64,000 nucleotides of DNA from Robertkochia flava (lineage in GTDB: Bacteria; Bacteroidota; Bacteroidia; Flavobacteriales; Flavobacteriaceae). Numbering within the stretch: position 1 is the first letter of the stretch; the number at the start of each line of letters is the position of its first letter. Both the position numbers and the translations under genes were made by a program. Of the stretch, positions 37,335-46,065 are shown one piece after another. Location of the stretch: contig NZ_JAINZT010000002.1 of assembly GCF_020166515.1 (NCBI RefSeq), positions 62,001-126,000 on the forward strand, read 5' to 3'. The notes beneath the pieces were generated by a model that was not told the DNA's origin, ran no database searches, and worked only from the letters and a program-made list of their open reading frames with translations.

Positions 37335-38702
37335 ATGTGCAGTAACCACCTTATTCAGAAATACAACGTGCCCGGGCCCCGATATACGAGTTACCCCACG
37401 GTACCCTACTGGGATGCCAGCGGATTCAGCGGGGAGAATTGGAAAACCCTGGCTGCTGAAACCTTCAGGGCTACCAACGCTTCCGAAGGGATCAGTTTAT
37501 ATATCCATTTACCCTATTGTGAAAGCATGTGTACCTTTTGCGGGTGCCACAAGCGCATCACCACCCGTCATGAGGTGGAAAGCCCCTATATCAATGCCCT
37601 CCTTGCCGAATGGAAATTGTATGTTGACCTATTCGGGGAGGCCCCTGTGATCCGGGAGATCCACCTGGGCGGTGGGACCCCTACCTTCTTTTCTCCCGAA
37701 AATCTAAAAACACTCATGGAGGGGATTCTGAAATACGCTAAAAAGGCGGCAGACCATGAGTTCAGTTTTGAAGGCCACCCCAACAACACCACCTATGAAC
37801 ACCTGAAGGTACTGCGCAGCGTAGGATTTACACGGGTGAGTTATGGGGTACAGGATTATTCCCCTATTGTACAAAAGGCCATCAACCGCATTCAGCCCTT
37901 TGACAAGGTCAAGAAAGTCACCGAGATGGCAAGGGAACTGGGCTATGAATCCATAAGCCATGACCTGGTCTATGGACTGCCCTTCCAGACGCTGGGGGAT
38001 ATCATTGATACCATTAACAAGACCATACCGCTTATGCCCGATCGCATTGCCTTTTACAGCTATGCCCATGTGCCCTGGATCAAGGGCAACGGACAGCGGG
38101 GATTTGACGAAAAAGATATTCCTTCCGGGGAAGAAAAAAGAAAACTCTATGAAACCGGGAAGGTACTTTTAAAGGAATTGGGGTACCAGGAGATCGGGAT
38201 GGACCATTTCGCCCAGTCCGACGATGCCTTGTACAAGGCCATGACCGCCGGACACCTGCACCGGAACTTTATGGGTTACACCCCTTCGAAGACCTCCCTT
38301 ATGGTGGGACTCGGGGCCTCCAGCATTAGCGACAGCTGGACTGCTTTTGCCCAAAACGAGAAAAATATTGACACCTATATCTCCCTGGTACAGCAGGGGG
38401 AGATCCCCGTTTACCGGGGACATATCCTCACGGGGGAAGACCTGGTGATCCGCCAGCACATCCTCAACCTGATGTGTCAGCTTAAAACCTCCTGGAAGGA
38501 CGAAAACCTTTGTTTCGATCAGTTGCCGCAGGTGTTGATAAAGCTGACGGAAATGGAAGACGACGGGCTGATCACCATTGCTGAAGACTCCATCACAGTT
38601 ACCGAAAAAGGAAGACCATTTGTACGCAATATTTGCATGGCCTTTGACTTGCGTTTACAGCGCAACAACCCGAATACTCAGTTGTTCTCTATGACCATCT
38701 GA
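37335..38702 (+). CDS. hemN: Oxygen-independent coproporphyrinogen III oxidase
   Basis: The 455-residue radical-SAM enzyme converts coproporphyrinogen III to protoporphyrinogen IX without O2, supplying heme in low oxygen. The start MCSNHLIQKYNVPGPRYTSYPT is typical of HemN and includes the N-terminal segment that distinguishes it from HemW. The 4Fe-4S motif is YCESMCTFCGCH (C62, C66, C69 from this start), followed by IHLGGGTPTFFSPENL. I chose the ATG at 37335 over a TTG three codons upstream. It ends 14 bp inside the 3' end of the convergent methyltransferase gene. Confidence 0.95.
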   Translation: MCSNHLIQKYNVPGPRYTSYPTVPYWDASGFSGENWKTLAAETFRATNASEGISLYIHLPYCESMCTFCGCHKRITTRHEVESPYINALLAEWKLYVDLFGEAPVIREIHLGGGTPTFFSPENLKTLMEGILKYAKKAADHEFSFEGHPNNTTYEHLKVLRSVGFTRVSYGVQDYSPIVQKAINRIQPFDKVKKVTEMARELGYESISHDLVYGLPFQTLGDIIDTINKTIPLMPDRIAFYSYAHVPWIKGNGQRGFDEKDIPSGEEKRKLYETGKVLLKELGYQEIGMDHFAQSDDALYKAMTAGHLHRNFMGYTPSKTSLMVGLGASSISDSWTAFAQNEKNIDTYISLVQQGEIPVYRGHILTGEDLVIRQHILNLMCQLKTSWKDENLCFDQLPQVLIKLTEMEDDGLITIAEDSITVTEKGRPFVRNICMAFDLRLQRNNPNTQLFSMTI

Positions 38703-39330
38703 GTAGCATGATGATCTCATTATTGGTTGGCTCCCCGTTTTCTGAACGGGGAGTTATTTTATCTCGCATGTCGACCTTGAATCCGGCCTGTGCTGCGAGA
38801 CGGTCGATCTCCTTAGAACAGTGGTAGTACATGAACAGCTCATCCCCTTTAGAATTCCGGGAAATCACCTTTCCTGATTTTTGCTGATTCTCCTCCAGAT
38901 AGCTCAGGTAGAGTATCCCTTCGGGGTGCAACCCTCCGGCAATCTGATCCAGGTGCAACCTAACCTGCTCTGTATCCATATATGGCAGTATAAACCCGGA
39001 GACCATCCCATCAAATTTCCCCTCTCTGAAACCCCGGGTATCCAGAACATTGCCCACCTGGAAAGTGGCCCCGGGATTGAGCTTTCTGGCCTCTTCGATC
39101 ATTGCCGGGGCCACATCCATCCCGGTCAGCCTAAGGTCTTGCCGATGATCCAGTAAAAAACGACTGATATTTCCCGGGCCACAACCCAGGTCCAGGACAG
39201 CACCATGAATGGGGATACCCTTGAGAAATTCAAGAAGCACATGGGCATAAGCCCCCTGATCCAGGTACTTTTCCCTGTAATCCTTTGCGTACTTGTTAAA
39301 GATGTCGCGGGTGTTTTCGAGGTTATTCAC
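38689..39330 (-). CDS. Class I SAM-dependent methyltransferase
   Basis: The protein has about 213 residues from the GTG at 39330 (VNNLENTRDIFNKYAKDYREKYLD). The open frame reaches an ATG at 39402, but those extra 24 residues show no family similarity. Motif I is VLDLGCGPGNISR, the acidic loop is LTGMDVAPAMIEEARK, and motif II/post-I regions (FDGMVSGFILPYM, GGLHPEGILYLSYLE) are clear. It is a UbiE/type-11-like enzyme with unknown substrate. Its 3' end overlaps the convergent hemN stop by 14 bp. Confidence 0.8.
   Translation of the reverse strand: MNNLENTRDIFNKYAKDYREKYLDQGAYAHVLLEFLKGIPIHGAVLDLGCGPGNISRFLLDHRQDLRLTGMDVAPAMIEEARKLNPGATFQVGNVLDTRGFREGKFDGMVSGFILPYMDTEQVRLHLDQIAGGLHPEGILYLSYLEENQQKSGKVISRNSKGDELFMYYHCSKEIDRLAAQAGFKVDMRDKITPRSENGEPTNNEIIMLLRWS
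38731..38760 (+). terminator. hemN terminator inside the methyltransferase gene
   Basis: A 9-bp stem (CTCCCCGTT / AACGGGGAG) with a 5-nt loop, followed by TTATTTT, begins 29 bp after hemN and lies within the 3' coding part of the opposing gene. Confidence 0.65.
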
Positions 39331-39438
39331 AGGGTAAATATAGCCATAAATAAAAAGCTTTAGAGAATTTGGCAGACCCCTTCCGTCATGCTTATAAAGC
39401 AACCGGATTACATTAAAATAGTAAAATACGAGTTGGCT

Positions 39439-39493
39439 CCCCTCCCTGTCCGGGGAGGGGGTAGATCAGGACGCAGCCCTGAGACGGGGTGGG
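39439..39493 (-). repeat. DUF559-type repeat arm (reverse orientation)
   Basis: CCCCTCCC-loop-GGGAGGGG, GTAGA, stem TCAGG-N6-CCTGA, GACGGGGTGGG. It has the same order of parts as the arms at 26.0-26.5 kb, with GA-to-CC-type changes kept paired. Confidence 0.7.
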
Positions 39494-39516
39494 TTGTAAC
39501 AATACTCGCCATTTCA

Positions 39517-39570
39517 ACCCCTTCCCCTCTTAATTACAGCAAGAGTACCTTCCCCTGATCAGGGGAAGGA
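39517..39570 (+). repeat. DUF559-type repeat arm (forward orientation)
   Basis: ACCCCTTCC (39517-39525), stem CTCTT-N9-AAGAG, ACCTTCCCC, loop TGATCA, GGGGAAGG (39562-39569). The outer nonamer and closing palindrome equal those of the DUF559 element. No gene lies between this arm and the reverse arm 23 bp away; the rest of the 39331-39683 gap holds nothing else I can identify. Confidence 0.8.
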
Positions 39571-39683
39571 GCCCCTTCTAATTTAATTCTACAATACCAA
39601 TCCCCACGCAGATCGCCAAAGCCCATCAGAACAGGCACCGTTAAAAAAACCATGCCCTTTTGACTCTATAATCCCGGCTCTTT

Positions 39684-40394
39684 TTAAGGAACCACGCAAT
39701 CGGGATTGGCTTTCACCATCAGGTTCATATCTGAGGGGGAGATATAAGGGATCCCCAGTCCGAGGCCACGAAGCACAAAAAGCACTCCAATCAAAACCAC
39801 AAATACAGGGATGAGCTTGTTAAGACGGGTGCGCATTTTTAGAGAAAGAAAGTTTCCGGAATAAGCCGCAACGCTCATCAGGGGTATGGTTCCCGCTCCG
39901 AACAATGCCATATAGGCACTACCGGAAAGGGCATCCCCCATGGCCACTGCTCCGAACAGGGCCATATAAACCAATCCGCAGGGTAAAAATCCGTTGAGCA
40001 CCCCAAGCGTGTATAAGGTTTTTGGAGACCGGTCTTTAAGACGTTCCCCCAGTGCCCCTTTTACCCTGCTCACTGCCATGTAAAATGGTGTAAGGAGTTT
40101 TCCACCCCTGAAAGTACTGAATACAGGTACCAGTGCTGCAACGATCATGAGCACTCCCAGCACAAGAGACAAGCGCTGTTGCATTCCGGAGATGAACAAG
40201 CCCCGGCCCAGGAGTCCGAAGAATAACCCAATCAGAGCATAGCTGCTGATACGACCCAAATGGTACCCCATGAGCTGGATAAATCTCTTCAAGGGATCCT
40301 TGCGGTCAAGTGGCAGTACAAAGGCAATGGGCCCGCACATACCGGCACAGTGCAGACTTCCCAAAAACCCCAGTATGAGACCGCTTAATACCAT
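39684..40394 (-). CDS. TauE/SafE-like membrane protein of the cbb3 oxidase operon
   Basis: The 236-residue polytopic protein (six to seven helices) belongs to the TauE/SafE superfamily branch found in cbb3 oxidase loci. The first helix carries the conserved LHCAGMCGP motif, a possible metal site, and a later GVLNGFLPCGLVYMALFGA repeats the pattern. It is called a sulfite exporter by homology, but in this context a role in metal (probably copper) handling for oxidase assembly is more likely; that is inference. It is the last gene of the operon, overlapping fixH by one base (TAATG). Confidence 0.85.
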   Translation of the reverse strand: MVLSGLILGFLGSLHCAGMCGPIAFVLPLDRKDPLKRFIQLMGYHLGRISSYALIGLFFGLLGRGLFISGMQQRLSLVLGVLMIVAALVPVFSTFRGGKLLTPFYMAVSRVKGALGERLKDRSPKTLYTLGVLNGFLPCGLVYMALFGAVAMGDALSGSAYMALFGAGTIPLMSVAAYSGNFLSLKMRTRLNKLIPVFVVLIGVLFVLRGLGLGIPYISPSDMNLMVKANPDCVVP

Positions 40395-40840
40395 TAGTAC
40401 GTGATCGATTTTTTAACTTTAAATTTTTTCCCCTTATAGGTCCAGTCGGCTACAATGTTCCAACGGCCATCCAATAAACGTGCCTTAGGTATGAGCAAAT
40501 GTGGATCAGACAATGAGATCGGAACCTCAAAGTCAAATTGTTTATCAGATGGCCTGTACAGGAACACTTTTCCTTCTATGGTTTTCGGGTCTTGCCCGGC
40601 AGGGAACACTATTTCCAGTCCATCATCTGTACGCGACACCAAAAGATCGAGCCCCAGGTCCCGGGTACGTTGCTCCACATCCAGCTCCTTCTGAAACTGC
40701 AGTTCTTTCTTGTAATAATCCTCGGTAACCAATTCGTGCTCCAGGCTTTCATCAGTTAAGGTCTGTACCACAAAAAACATGATAAATCCTATGAACAATA
40801 CAAAGGCTATTACAATTCCTGTTCCCCAGTTAATTTTCAT
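40394..40840 (-). CDS. FixH/CcoH-like oxidase assembly protein
   Basis: The 148-residue protein has a single N-terminal membrane helix (about 6-26, GIVIAFVLFIGFIMFFVVQ) followed by the FixH pattern LVTEDYYKKELQFQKELDVEQRTRDLG and a small beta domain (DGLEIVFPAG, GKVFLYRPSDKQFDFEVPI, GRWNIVADWTYKGKKFKVKKSI). FixH proteins assist maturation of the cbb3 oxidase with the copper ATPase. It overlaps the TauE/SafE gene by one base and is 143 bp downstream of ccoG. Confidence 0.88.
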   Translation of the reverse strand: MKINWGTGIVIAFVLFIGFIMFFVVQTLTDESLEHELVTEDYYKKELQFQKELDVEQRTRDLGLDLLVSRTDDGLEIVFPAGQDPKTIEGKVFLYRPSDKQFDFEVPISLSDPHLLIPKARLLDGRWNIVADWTYKGKKFKVKKSITY

Positions 40841-40983
40841 AAATCTTTTATTTTTGTGTTATTAATTTTACTGCGTGGCCTGTTGAAGCCAATACAGTTA
40901 AAAGGTTACAGAATTTTAAGGGTTACAACGCATCCCTCATTAACAATTCACCATTCAAAATTCATAATTCCTTCATCCATCCT

Positions 40984-42405
40984 CTAGCGATAGCTATGCG
41001 GCCCCAGGAATGAGGTGGTGGTGGTTTCGATCAGATCCTCCCCGCTATACACCCCGAGCTTGATCTTCATCCGGTCGTCATCCAGAAAAGCCTTATCGAT
41101 CTCCACGAAGAGGGTTCCCTCTGCCAGTCCCTGTTCAGGTACCGTGATGTGCTCTCCCGAGACCAGCTTCACCATCCCCTCGGGCGACAAAAGGCGAATA
41201 TTCACATCTTCGATATTCTTTACCGTTTTATTTATGATCTTATAGGTATACACATTGCTTATAATATGGTCTCCCTTATTCTCATACAACTGCCCGGGCA
41301 ACCGAAGTACGCTTGCTTCCACATCGTTCCTGAGGAAGAGCATCCCTGTAAGCACAGCCATCAGGATGCCCAGCACGGCTGCATACCCTTTCATCCGGGG
41401 GGTGAATGTAAAGGAGGCATTTTTTTCGATATTATCCTCACTGGCATACCGGATCAATCCTTTAGGCAGGTTCACCGACTCCATGATATGGTCGCAGGCA
41501 TCGATACAGGCGGTACAATTCACACATTCCAGCTGGGTTCCGTTTCGAATATCAATCCCGGTAGGACAAACGTGCACACACTGTTTGCAGTCGATACAAT
41601 CTCCAAATCCAAGGGCTTCACGATCTTCCCCTTTTCTGAATTTTTTTCTCCCGTTCTCGGCCTCTCCCCGAACGTGGTCATAGGCCACCACGATCGACTT
41701 ATTATCCAAAAGAACACCCTGCAGCCTTCCGTACGGACAGGCAATAATGCACACCTGTTCCCGAAACCAGGCGAACACAAAGTAGAACACCCCGGTAAAG
41801 ATGAGTAAGGCAATGAGCGTATCTACATGCGCTTCCGGTCCCTCGGTGATATAGGCGATCAATTGATCACTCCCAATGAGATAGGCCAGAAAAACATTCG
41901 CGATTAGAAAGGAGATCACAAAAAAGATGATCCATTTTACAACCCGTTTCCGGATCTTCTCTGCATTCCAGGCCTGGCGTGCCAGTCGCATCTGTGCCCC
42001 ACGATCGCCATCAATCCAGTATTCGATGCGCCTGAAGACCATTTCCATAAATATGGTCTGGGGACAGATCCATCCGCAGAAGATCCTTCCGAACACAACG
42101 GTAAAGAGGATCACAAACACCACCCCGATGATCATGGAGATCACAAAGAGATGGAAATCCTGCGGCCAGAAAGGGAATCCGAAGATATTAAAGCGACGCT
42201 CCATCACATTGAACATGAGGAATTGGTTACCGTTGATCTTCAGGAAGGGCGACAGGAAAAGGAAGGCCAGCAAAAAGTAGCTCACATATTTACGGTACTC
42301 ATAGAATTTGCCGCTGGGCTTTTTCGGAAAGATCCAGCTTCGTTTTCCTTCTTCGGTAACCGTACCTATGGAATCTCTGAAAACTTCTTTCCCCTGGTCT
42401 GCCAT
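40984..42405 (-). CDS. ccoG: Cytochrome c oxidase accessory protein CcoG
   Basis: The 473-residue protein (FixG/RdxA family) has five to six membrane helices in the first part, the conserved FGRIFCGWICPQTIFMEMVFR, two ferredoxin-like clusters (CIDCKQCVHVCP and CVNCTACIDAC at about 280-320) and a C-terminal Ig-like periplasmic domain (from about 370). CcoG is a cupric reductase in oxidase assembly in proteobacteria. It follows ccoP by 28 bp. Confidence 0.95.
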   Translation of the reverse strand: MADQGKEVFRDSIGTVTEEGKRSWIFPKKPSGKFYEYRKYVSYFLLAFLFLSPFLKINGNQFLMFNVMERRFNIFGFPFWPQDFHLFVISMIIGVVFVILFTVVFGRIFCGWICPQTIFMEMVFRRIEYWIDGDRGAQMRLARQAWNAEKIRKRVVKWIIFFVISFLIANVFLAYLIGSDQLIAYITEGPEAHVDTLIALLIFTGVFYFVFAWFREQVCIIACPYGRLQGVLLDNKSIVVAYDHVRGEAENGRKKFRKGEDREALGFGDCIDCKQCVHVCPTGIDIRNGTQLECVNCTACIDACDHIMESVNLPKGLIRYASEDNIEKNASFTFTPRMKGYAAVLGILMAVLTGMLFLRNDVEASVLRLPGQLYENKGDHIISNVYTYKIINKTVKNIEDVNIRLLSPEGMVKLVSGEHITVPEQGLAEGTLFVEIDKAFLDDDRMKIKLGVYSGEDLIETTTTSFLGPHSYR

Positions 42406-42433
42406 AGCTGTTCGCTTTTTTCAAATGCTTAAT

Positions 42434-43402
42434 CTACTCTTGTGTCTGTACCGTTACCGAATCGATCTCTTCGGCTTCGGGGACTTCCATACCCAATGAG
42501 TCGGCAACCTGTCCGGCTGAAGATGCCGGAGCATCCGGATCTTCCCAGACCTCTCCTTCGGGAGCCTTAGGATTGGCCGGGGTGGTACCCTGCAATGTGA
42601 GCACATAACTTGCCACCTGTGCCATTTCTGATGGCTTAAGCACAGAGCTCCAGGCGATCATCCCTTTTCCGGAACGTCCTCCTTCAGAAATGGTTCTGAA
42701 CACATTTTTAATACCGCCTCCCAGGATCCAATAATCGTCGGTGAGATTGGGTCCGATACCTCCTCCTCCATCTGCCATATGACATGCCACACAGTTGGTT
42801 TGGAAAATGGTTTGACCCTTGCTCAGGTCCCCGGCATCGGTAAGCAATTCGACCGTATTAACATCGATCAGGTCTTTAGCTGTCTTCTTATATTCTTCTA
42901 TAGCGATCCGGGCATCCTGCATTTCCTGCTGGTATTCTTCGGCCTGTGAGGGCGCCCCCATCACGTGAAAACGCACGAGATATATGGCTGCAAAAACGAT
43001 GGATATATAGAACCCATACAGCCACCACGGCGGTAGTTTGTTATCCAGCTCCTGAATCCCGTCATAATTGTGGTCCAGGATGATCTCGCCTTCCTCCTCA
43101 ATGGGTTTGGTCTTTGTAAGGTTTTTATACAGCTTGCGGTACCAGGCATTCTTCTCGGCTTCGATCCGGCGGGCTTCTGCTGCCGCCTTCTGCTCTTCGG
43201 TCATCATCGCCTCAGAGATGTTGTTCATGGCCGCCAGCATTACCTCGATTCCTACCAGGGTAATGGTAAACAGCACCAGGAAGAGCGAAACTTCCGGGTA
43301 CTCAATGAATGCAGGCTTATCCGAATCGATCATCCACTCGGCACCAAGGAATACCAGGGTAACGATCGCGATAACTCTTAAATATGATGAAAAATCTTTC
43401 AT
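42434..43402 (-). CDS. ccoP: cbb3 oxidase subunit III CcoP (single-heme type)
   Basis: The 322-residue protein has three membrane helices (about 6-24, 38-60 and 122-145) with an N-terminal CcoP pattern, then one cytochrome c domain with a single CxxCH, NCVACHMADGGGGIGPNLTDDYW at about 204-226, and the axial Met region (GKGMIAW). Proteobacterial CcoP normally has two hemes, while Bacteroidetes versions have one. A Pro/Glu-rich tail follows. It is 3 bp downstream of ccoQ. Confidence 0.93.
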   Translation of the reverse strand: MKDFSSYLRVIAIVTLVFLGAEWMIDSDKPAFIEYPEVSLFLVLFTITLVGIEVMLAAMNNISEAMMTEEQKAAAEARRIEAEKNAWYRKLYKNLTKTKPIEEEGEIILDHNYDGIQELDNKLPPWWLYGFYISIVFAAIYLVRFHVMGAPSQAEEYQQEMQDARIAIEEYKKTAKDLIDVNTVELLTDAGDLSKGQTIFQTNCVACHMADGGGGIGPNLTDDYWILGGGIKNVFRTISEGGRSGKGMIAWSSVLKPSEMAQVASYVLTLQGTTPANPKAPEGEVWEDPDAPASSAGQVADSLGMEVPEAEEIDSVTVQTQE

Positions 43403-43405
43403 TGT

Positions 43406-43585
43406 TTATTCATTTTCTTGGTTGTCTAATGGAAAACGGCTCACCTTCCTGATGTAGTCTTTTTTAGCAGTTAGCACCCACCAAAAAAGCAGCACGAAAA
43501 ACACAAAGAAGATCGAAAGCGATATGATGGGATAGATCTCGATCCCTTCGATGGAAGTCATGTAGTTTTTAATAAATTTCATCAT
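43406..43585 (-). CDS. ccoQ: cbb3 oxidase small subunit CcoQ
   Basis: A 59-residue frame (MMKFIKNYMTSIEGIEIYPI, a single helix LSIFFVFFVLLFWWVLTA, then KKDYIRKVSRFPLDNQENE) fits CcoQ/FixQ: one membrane helix and a charged tail. It sits exactly between ccoNO (3-bp gap) and ccoP (3-bp gap), in the canonical order. CcoQ stabilises the complex. Confidence 0.9.
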   Translation of the reverse strand: MMKFIKNYMTSIEGIEIYPIISLSIFFVFFVLLFWWVLTAKKDYIRKVSRFPLDNQENE

Positions 43586-43588
43586 GGC

Positions 43589-45793
43589 CTATTCGTTTTT
43601 AGCAGTGCGTTCATCATTGGTATCCTTCACCTTGATATCGGTTCCCAGGCGTTGCAGGTAAGCAATAAGGGCCGTGATCTCCCGGTCTTTCATGGCTATA
43701 AATTCTTCTCCACGCGCTTGCGCAGCACGCTGATCCTCTTCATAGTTCTTTTTGAATTCCGGATCGCTGTACAGGTTTTGCTCGATTCCGGCCGCCTGGG
43801 CTTCCATGGATTGCTGGGCATTGGCAATATCCTCATCGGTATAAGGTACTCCCAGGCTCACCATGGCTTCCATTTTAGCCTCGGTTTGCGAGCGGTCGTG
43901 TTTTGCCCTGAACAACCATTTATAGGCCGGCATGATACTTCCTGCAGAAGTGGTTTGCGGGTCGTACATATGGTTCAGGTGCCAGTTATCTGAATATTTC
44001 CCTCCAACCCTCAACAGGTCGGGCCCGGTACGTTTACTCCCCCAGAGGAAGGGGTGATCGTACACGTATTCTCCGGCCTTGGAGTACTCTCCGTAGCGTT
44101 CGGTCTCACTCCGGAAAGGCCTGACCATCTGGGAGTGACAACTCACACATCCCTCCCGGATGTAGATATCGCGTCCCTCCAGTTCGAGTGGGGTATAAGG
44201 TTTTACGCTGGTAATGGTCGGAATATTGGATTTCACCAGTAAGGTGGGCACAATCTGGATCACCCCACCGATCAGGATGGCAATGGTGGCCAGTACAGTA
44301 AGCTGTACCGGACGTCTTTCCAGCCAGGTATGAAATGCTTCTCCTGCCACACGTCCTTTTTTCACCCTGGTCAGGGCCGGAGCCTCCGCCAGTTCGTCGG
44401 CGACCTCACTACCCTTGCGAATGGTCATGATGGCATTGTAAATACCGATCAATACCCCCACCAGGTACATAGAACCTCCGATGGCCCGCATCCAGTACAT
44501 AGGAATGATCTGCTCCTCCGTTTCCAGGAAGTTCCCATAGATAAGTGATCCGTCAGGATTGAACTGTTTCCACATGGAAGCCTGGGCAAAACCGGCCACA
44601 TACATTGGCAGGGCATAGACAATGATCCCCAGGGTCCCGATCCAGAAGTGGAAATTGGCAAGGCCTTTAGAGTACAATTCTGTTTTAAACATACGAGGCA
44701 CCAGGTAGTACATCATACCGAAGGTCAGGAATCCGTTCCAGGCCAGGGCCCCCACGTGTACGTGAGCGATCACCCAGTCGGTAAAGTGAGCCATGGCATT
44801 AAAGGTCTTCAGCGACAACATGGGCCCTTCAAAGGTGGCCATCCCGTAACCGGTAATGGCTACCACCATGAACTTGAGCACCGGATCGGTACGCACCTTA
44901 TCCCATGCTCCCCTGAGGGTCAGCAGTCCGTTGATCATACCTCCCCAGGAGGGGGCAATAAGCATGATGGAAAATACTACTCCAAGATTCTGCGCCCAGT
45001 CGGGAAGGGCAGAATACAGCAGGTGGTGGGGTCCGGCCCAGATATAGATAAAGATCAGCGACCAGAAGTGCACTATGGAAAGGCGGTAGGAATACACCGG
45101 TCTGTTAGCGGCTTTAGGCACAAAGTAATACATGAGTCCCAGGAATGGCGTGGTCAGGAAGAAGGCCACCGCATTATGACCATACCACCATTGCACCAGC
45201 GCATCCTGAACGCCCGCGTAAACAGAGTAACTCTTTAATGCCGACACCGGAAGTTCGAGGGAATTAAAAATGTGAAGTACCGCAACGGTAACAAATGTGG
45301 CAATATAGAACCAAACCGCAACGTACAAATGGCGCTGCCTTCTTTTAATGATGGTTCCTATCATATTGACCCCGAAGGCTACCCACACCAATGCGATGGC
45401 AATATCAATAGGCCATTCCAACTCGGCGTACTCCTTGGAGGTGGTGTACCCCAGGGGCAGGGTAATGGCGGCGGCCACAATAATGAGCTGCCAGCCCCAG
45501 AAATTAAAGTTGGACAGGAAGTCGCTGTACATTCTCGCCTTTAACAGGCGCTGCAGCGAATAATACACCCCGGCATAGAGGGCATTCCCCACGAAGGCGA
45601 AGATCACCGCATTGGTATGCAGCGGGCGCAACCGCCCAAAACTAAGCCATGAGATCCCGTCTGTGAGATTGGGGAATACAAACATAAAGGCCAGTAACAG
45701 GCCTACCAACATCCCCACCGCTCCCCAGAGCATGGTCGCGTAGAGAAACTTTTTAACGATCTTGTTATCGTAATAAAATTGCTGTACTTCCAT
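43589..45793 (-). CDS. ccoN: cbb3 cytochrome c oxidase CcoN-CcoO fusion
   Basis: The 734-residue protein joins the catalytic subunit CcoN (residues 1 to about 480, twelve or more helices, with heme/CuB His motifs such as LHTNAVIFAFVGNALY, QWWYGHNAVAFFL, GPHHLLYSALPDW and HVHVGALAWNG) to the monoheme cytochrome CcoO (from about 490, CxxCH in REGCVSCHSQMVRPF). The fused form is typical of Bacteroidetes. It reduces O2 to water with high affinity and pumps protons. It is the second gene of the FNR-controlled operon, 15 bp after ccoS. Confidence 0.96.
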   Translation of the reverse strand: MEVQQFYYDNKIVKKFLYATMLWGAVGMLVGLLLAFMFVFPNLTDGISWLSFGRLRPLHTNAVIFAFVGNALYAGVYYSLQRLLKARMYSDFLSNFNFWGWQLIIVAAAITLPLGYTTSKEYAELEWPIDIAIALVWVAFGVNMIGTIIKRRQRHLYVAVWFYIATFVTVAVLHIFNSLELPVSALKSYSVYAGVQDALVQWWYGHNAVAFFLTTPFLGLMYYFVPKAANRPVYSYRLSIVHFWSLIFIYIWAGPHHLLYSALPDWAQNLGVVFSIMLIAPSWGGMINGLLTLRGAWDKVRTDPVLKFMVVAITGYGMATFEGPMLSLKTFNAMAHFTDWVIAHVHVGALAWNGFLTFGMMYYLVPRMFKTELYSKGLANFHFWIGTLGIIVYALPMYVAGFAQASMWKQFNPDGSLIYGNFLETEEQIIPMYWMRAIGGSMYLVGVLIGIYNAIMTIRKGSEVADELAEAPALTRVKKGRVAGEAFHTWLERRPVQLTVLATIAILIGGVIQIVPTLLVKSNIPTITSVKPYTPLELEGRDIYIREGCVSCHSQMVRPFRSETERYGEYSKAGEYVYDHPFLWGSKRTGPDLLRVGGKYSDNWHLNHMYDPQTTSAGSIMPAYKWLFRAKHDRSQTEAKMEAMVSLGVPYTDEDIANAQQSMEAQAAGIEQNLYSDPEFKKNYEEDQRAAQARGEEFIAMKDREITALIAYLQRLGTDIKVKDTNDERTAKNE

Positions 45794-45808
45794 AGTAATT
45801 ATCAGTTG

Positions 45809-45994
45809 TTATTTGCTTGGTTCAGAATTTTCATTTTTATCAGCATCCTCCACCAGCTCGTCTTCAAAGAGCATACGCACACTGGGCGTATAGCCGTCGT
45901 CAAACTGCCCGCTTCGAACTGCCATCACAAAGGCGACAAAAAAAATGACCGCCACGATCAGGCTAACCGTGATCAGGATATAGATTACACTCAT
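45809..45994 (-). CDS. ccoS: cbb3 oxidase maturation protein CcoS
   Basis: The 61-residue protein has one helix (IYILITVSLIVAVIFFVAFVM), the CcoS motif AVRSGQFDDGYTPSVRMLFEDE and an acidic tail. CcoS is needed for heme/copper insertion. It is the first gene after the FNR-type site and the perfect -7 box at 46015-46022. Confidence 0.9.
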   Translation of the reverse strand: MSVIYILITVSLIVAVIFFVAFVMAVRSGQFDDGYTPSVRMLFEDELVEDADKNENSEPSK

Positions 45995-46014
45995 ACCTTT
46001 TAAGAATGCTTTAA

Positions 46015-46058
46015 CAAATTTATTCTAGAGGGCTCTTGAAAAACATGACATTTGTCAT
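46015..46058 (-). promoter_or_regulatory. FNR-type site and -7 element of the cco operon
   Basis: Palindrome ATGACATTTGTCAT at 46045-46058 (extended CATGAC-N4-GTCATG, perfect) and a perfect -7 element, TAAATTTG on the minus strand at 46022-46015, which begins 29.5 nt from the dyad centre. Confidence 0.75.
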
Positions 46059-46065
46059 GCAACCC

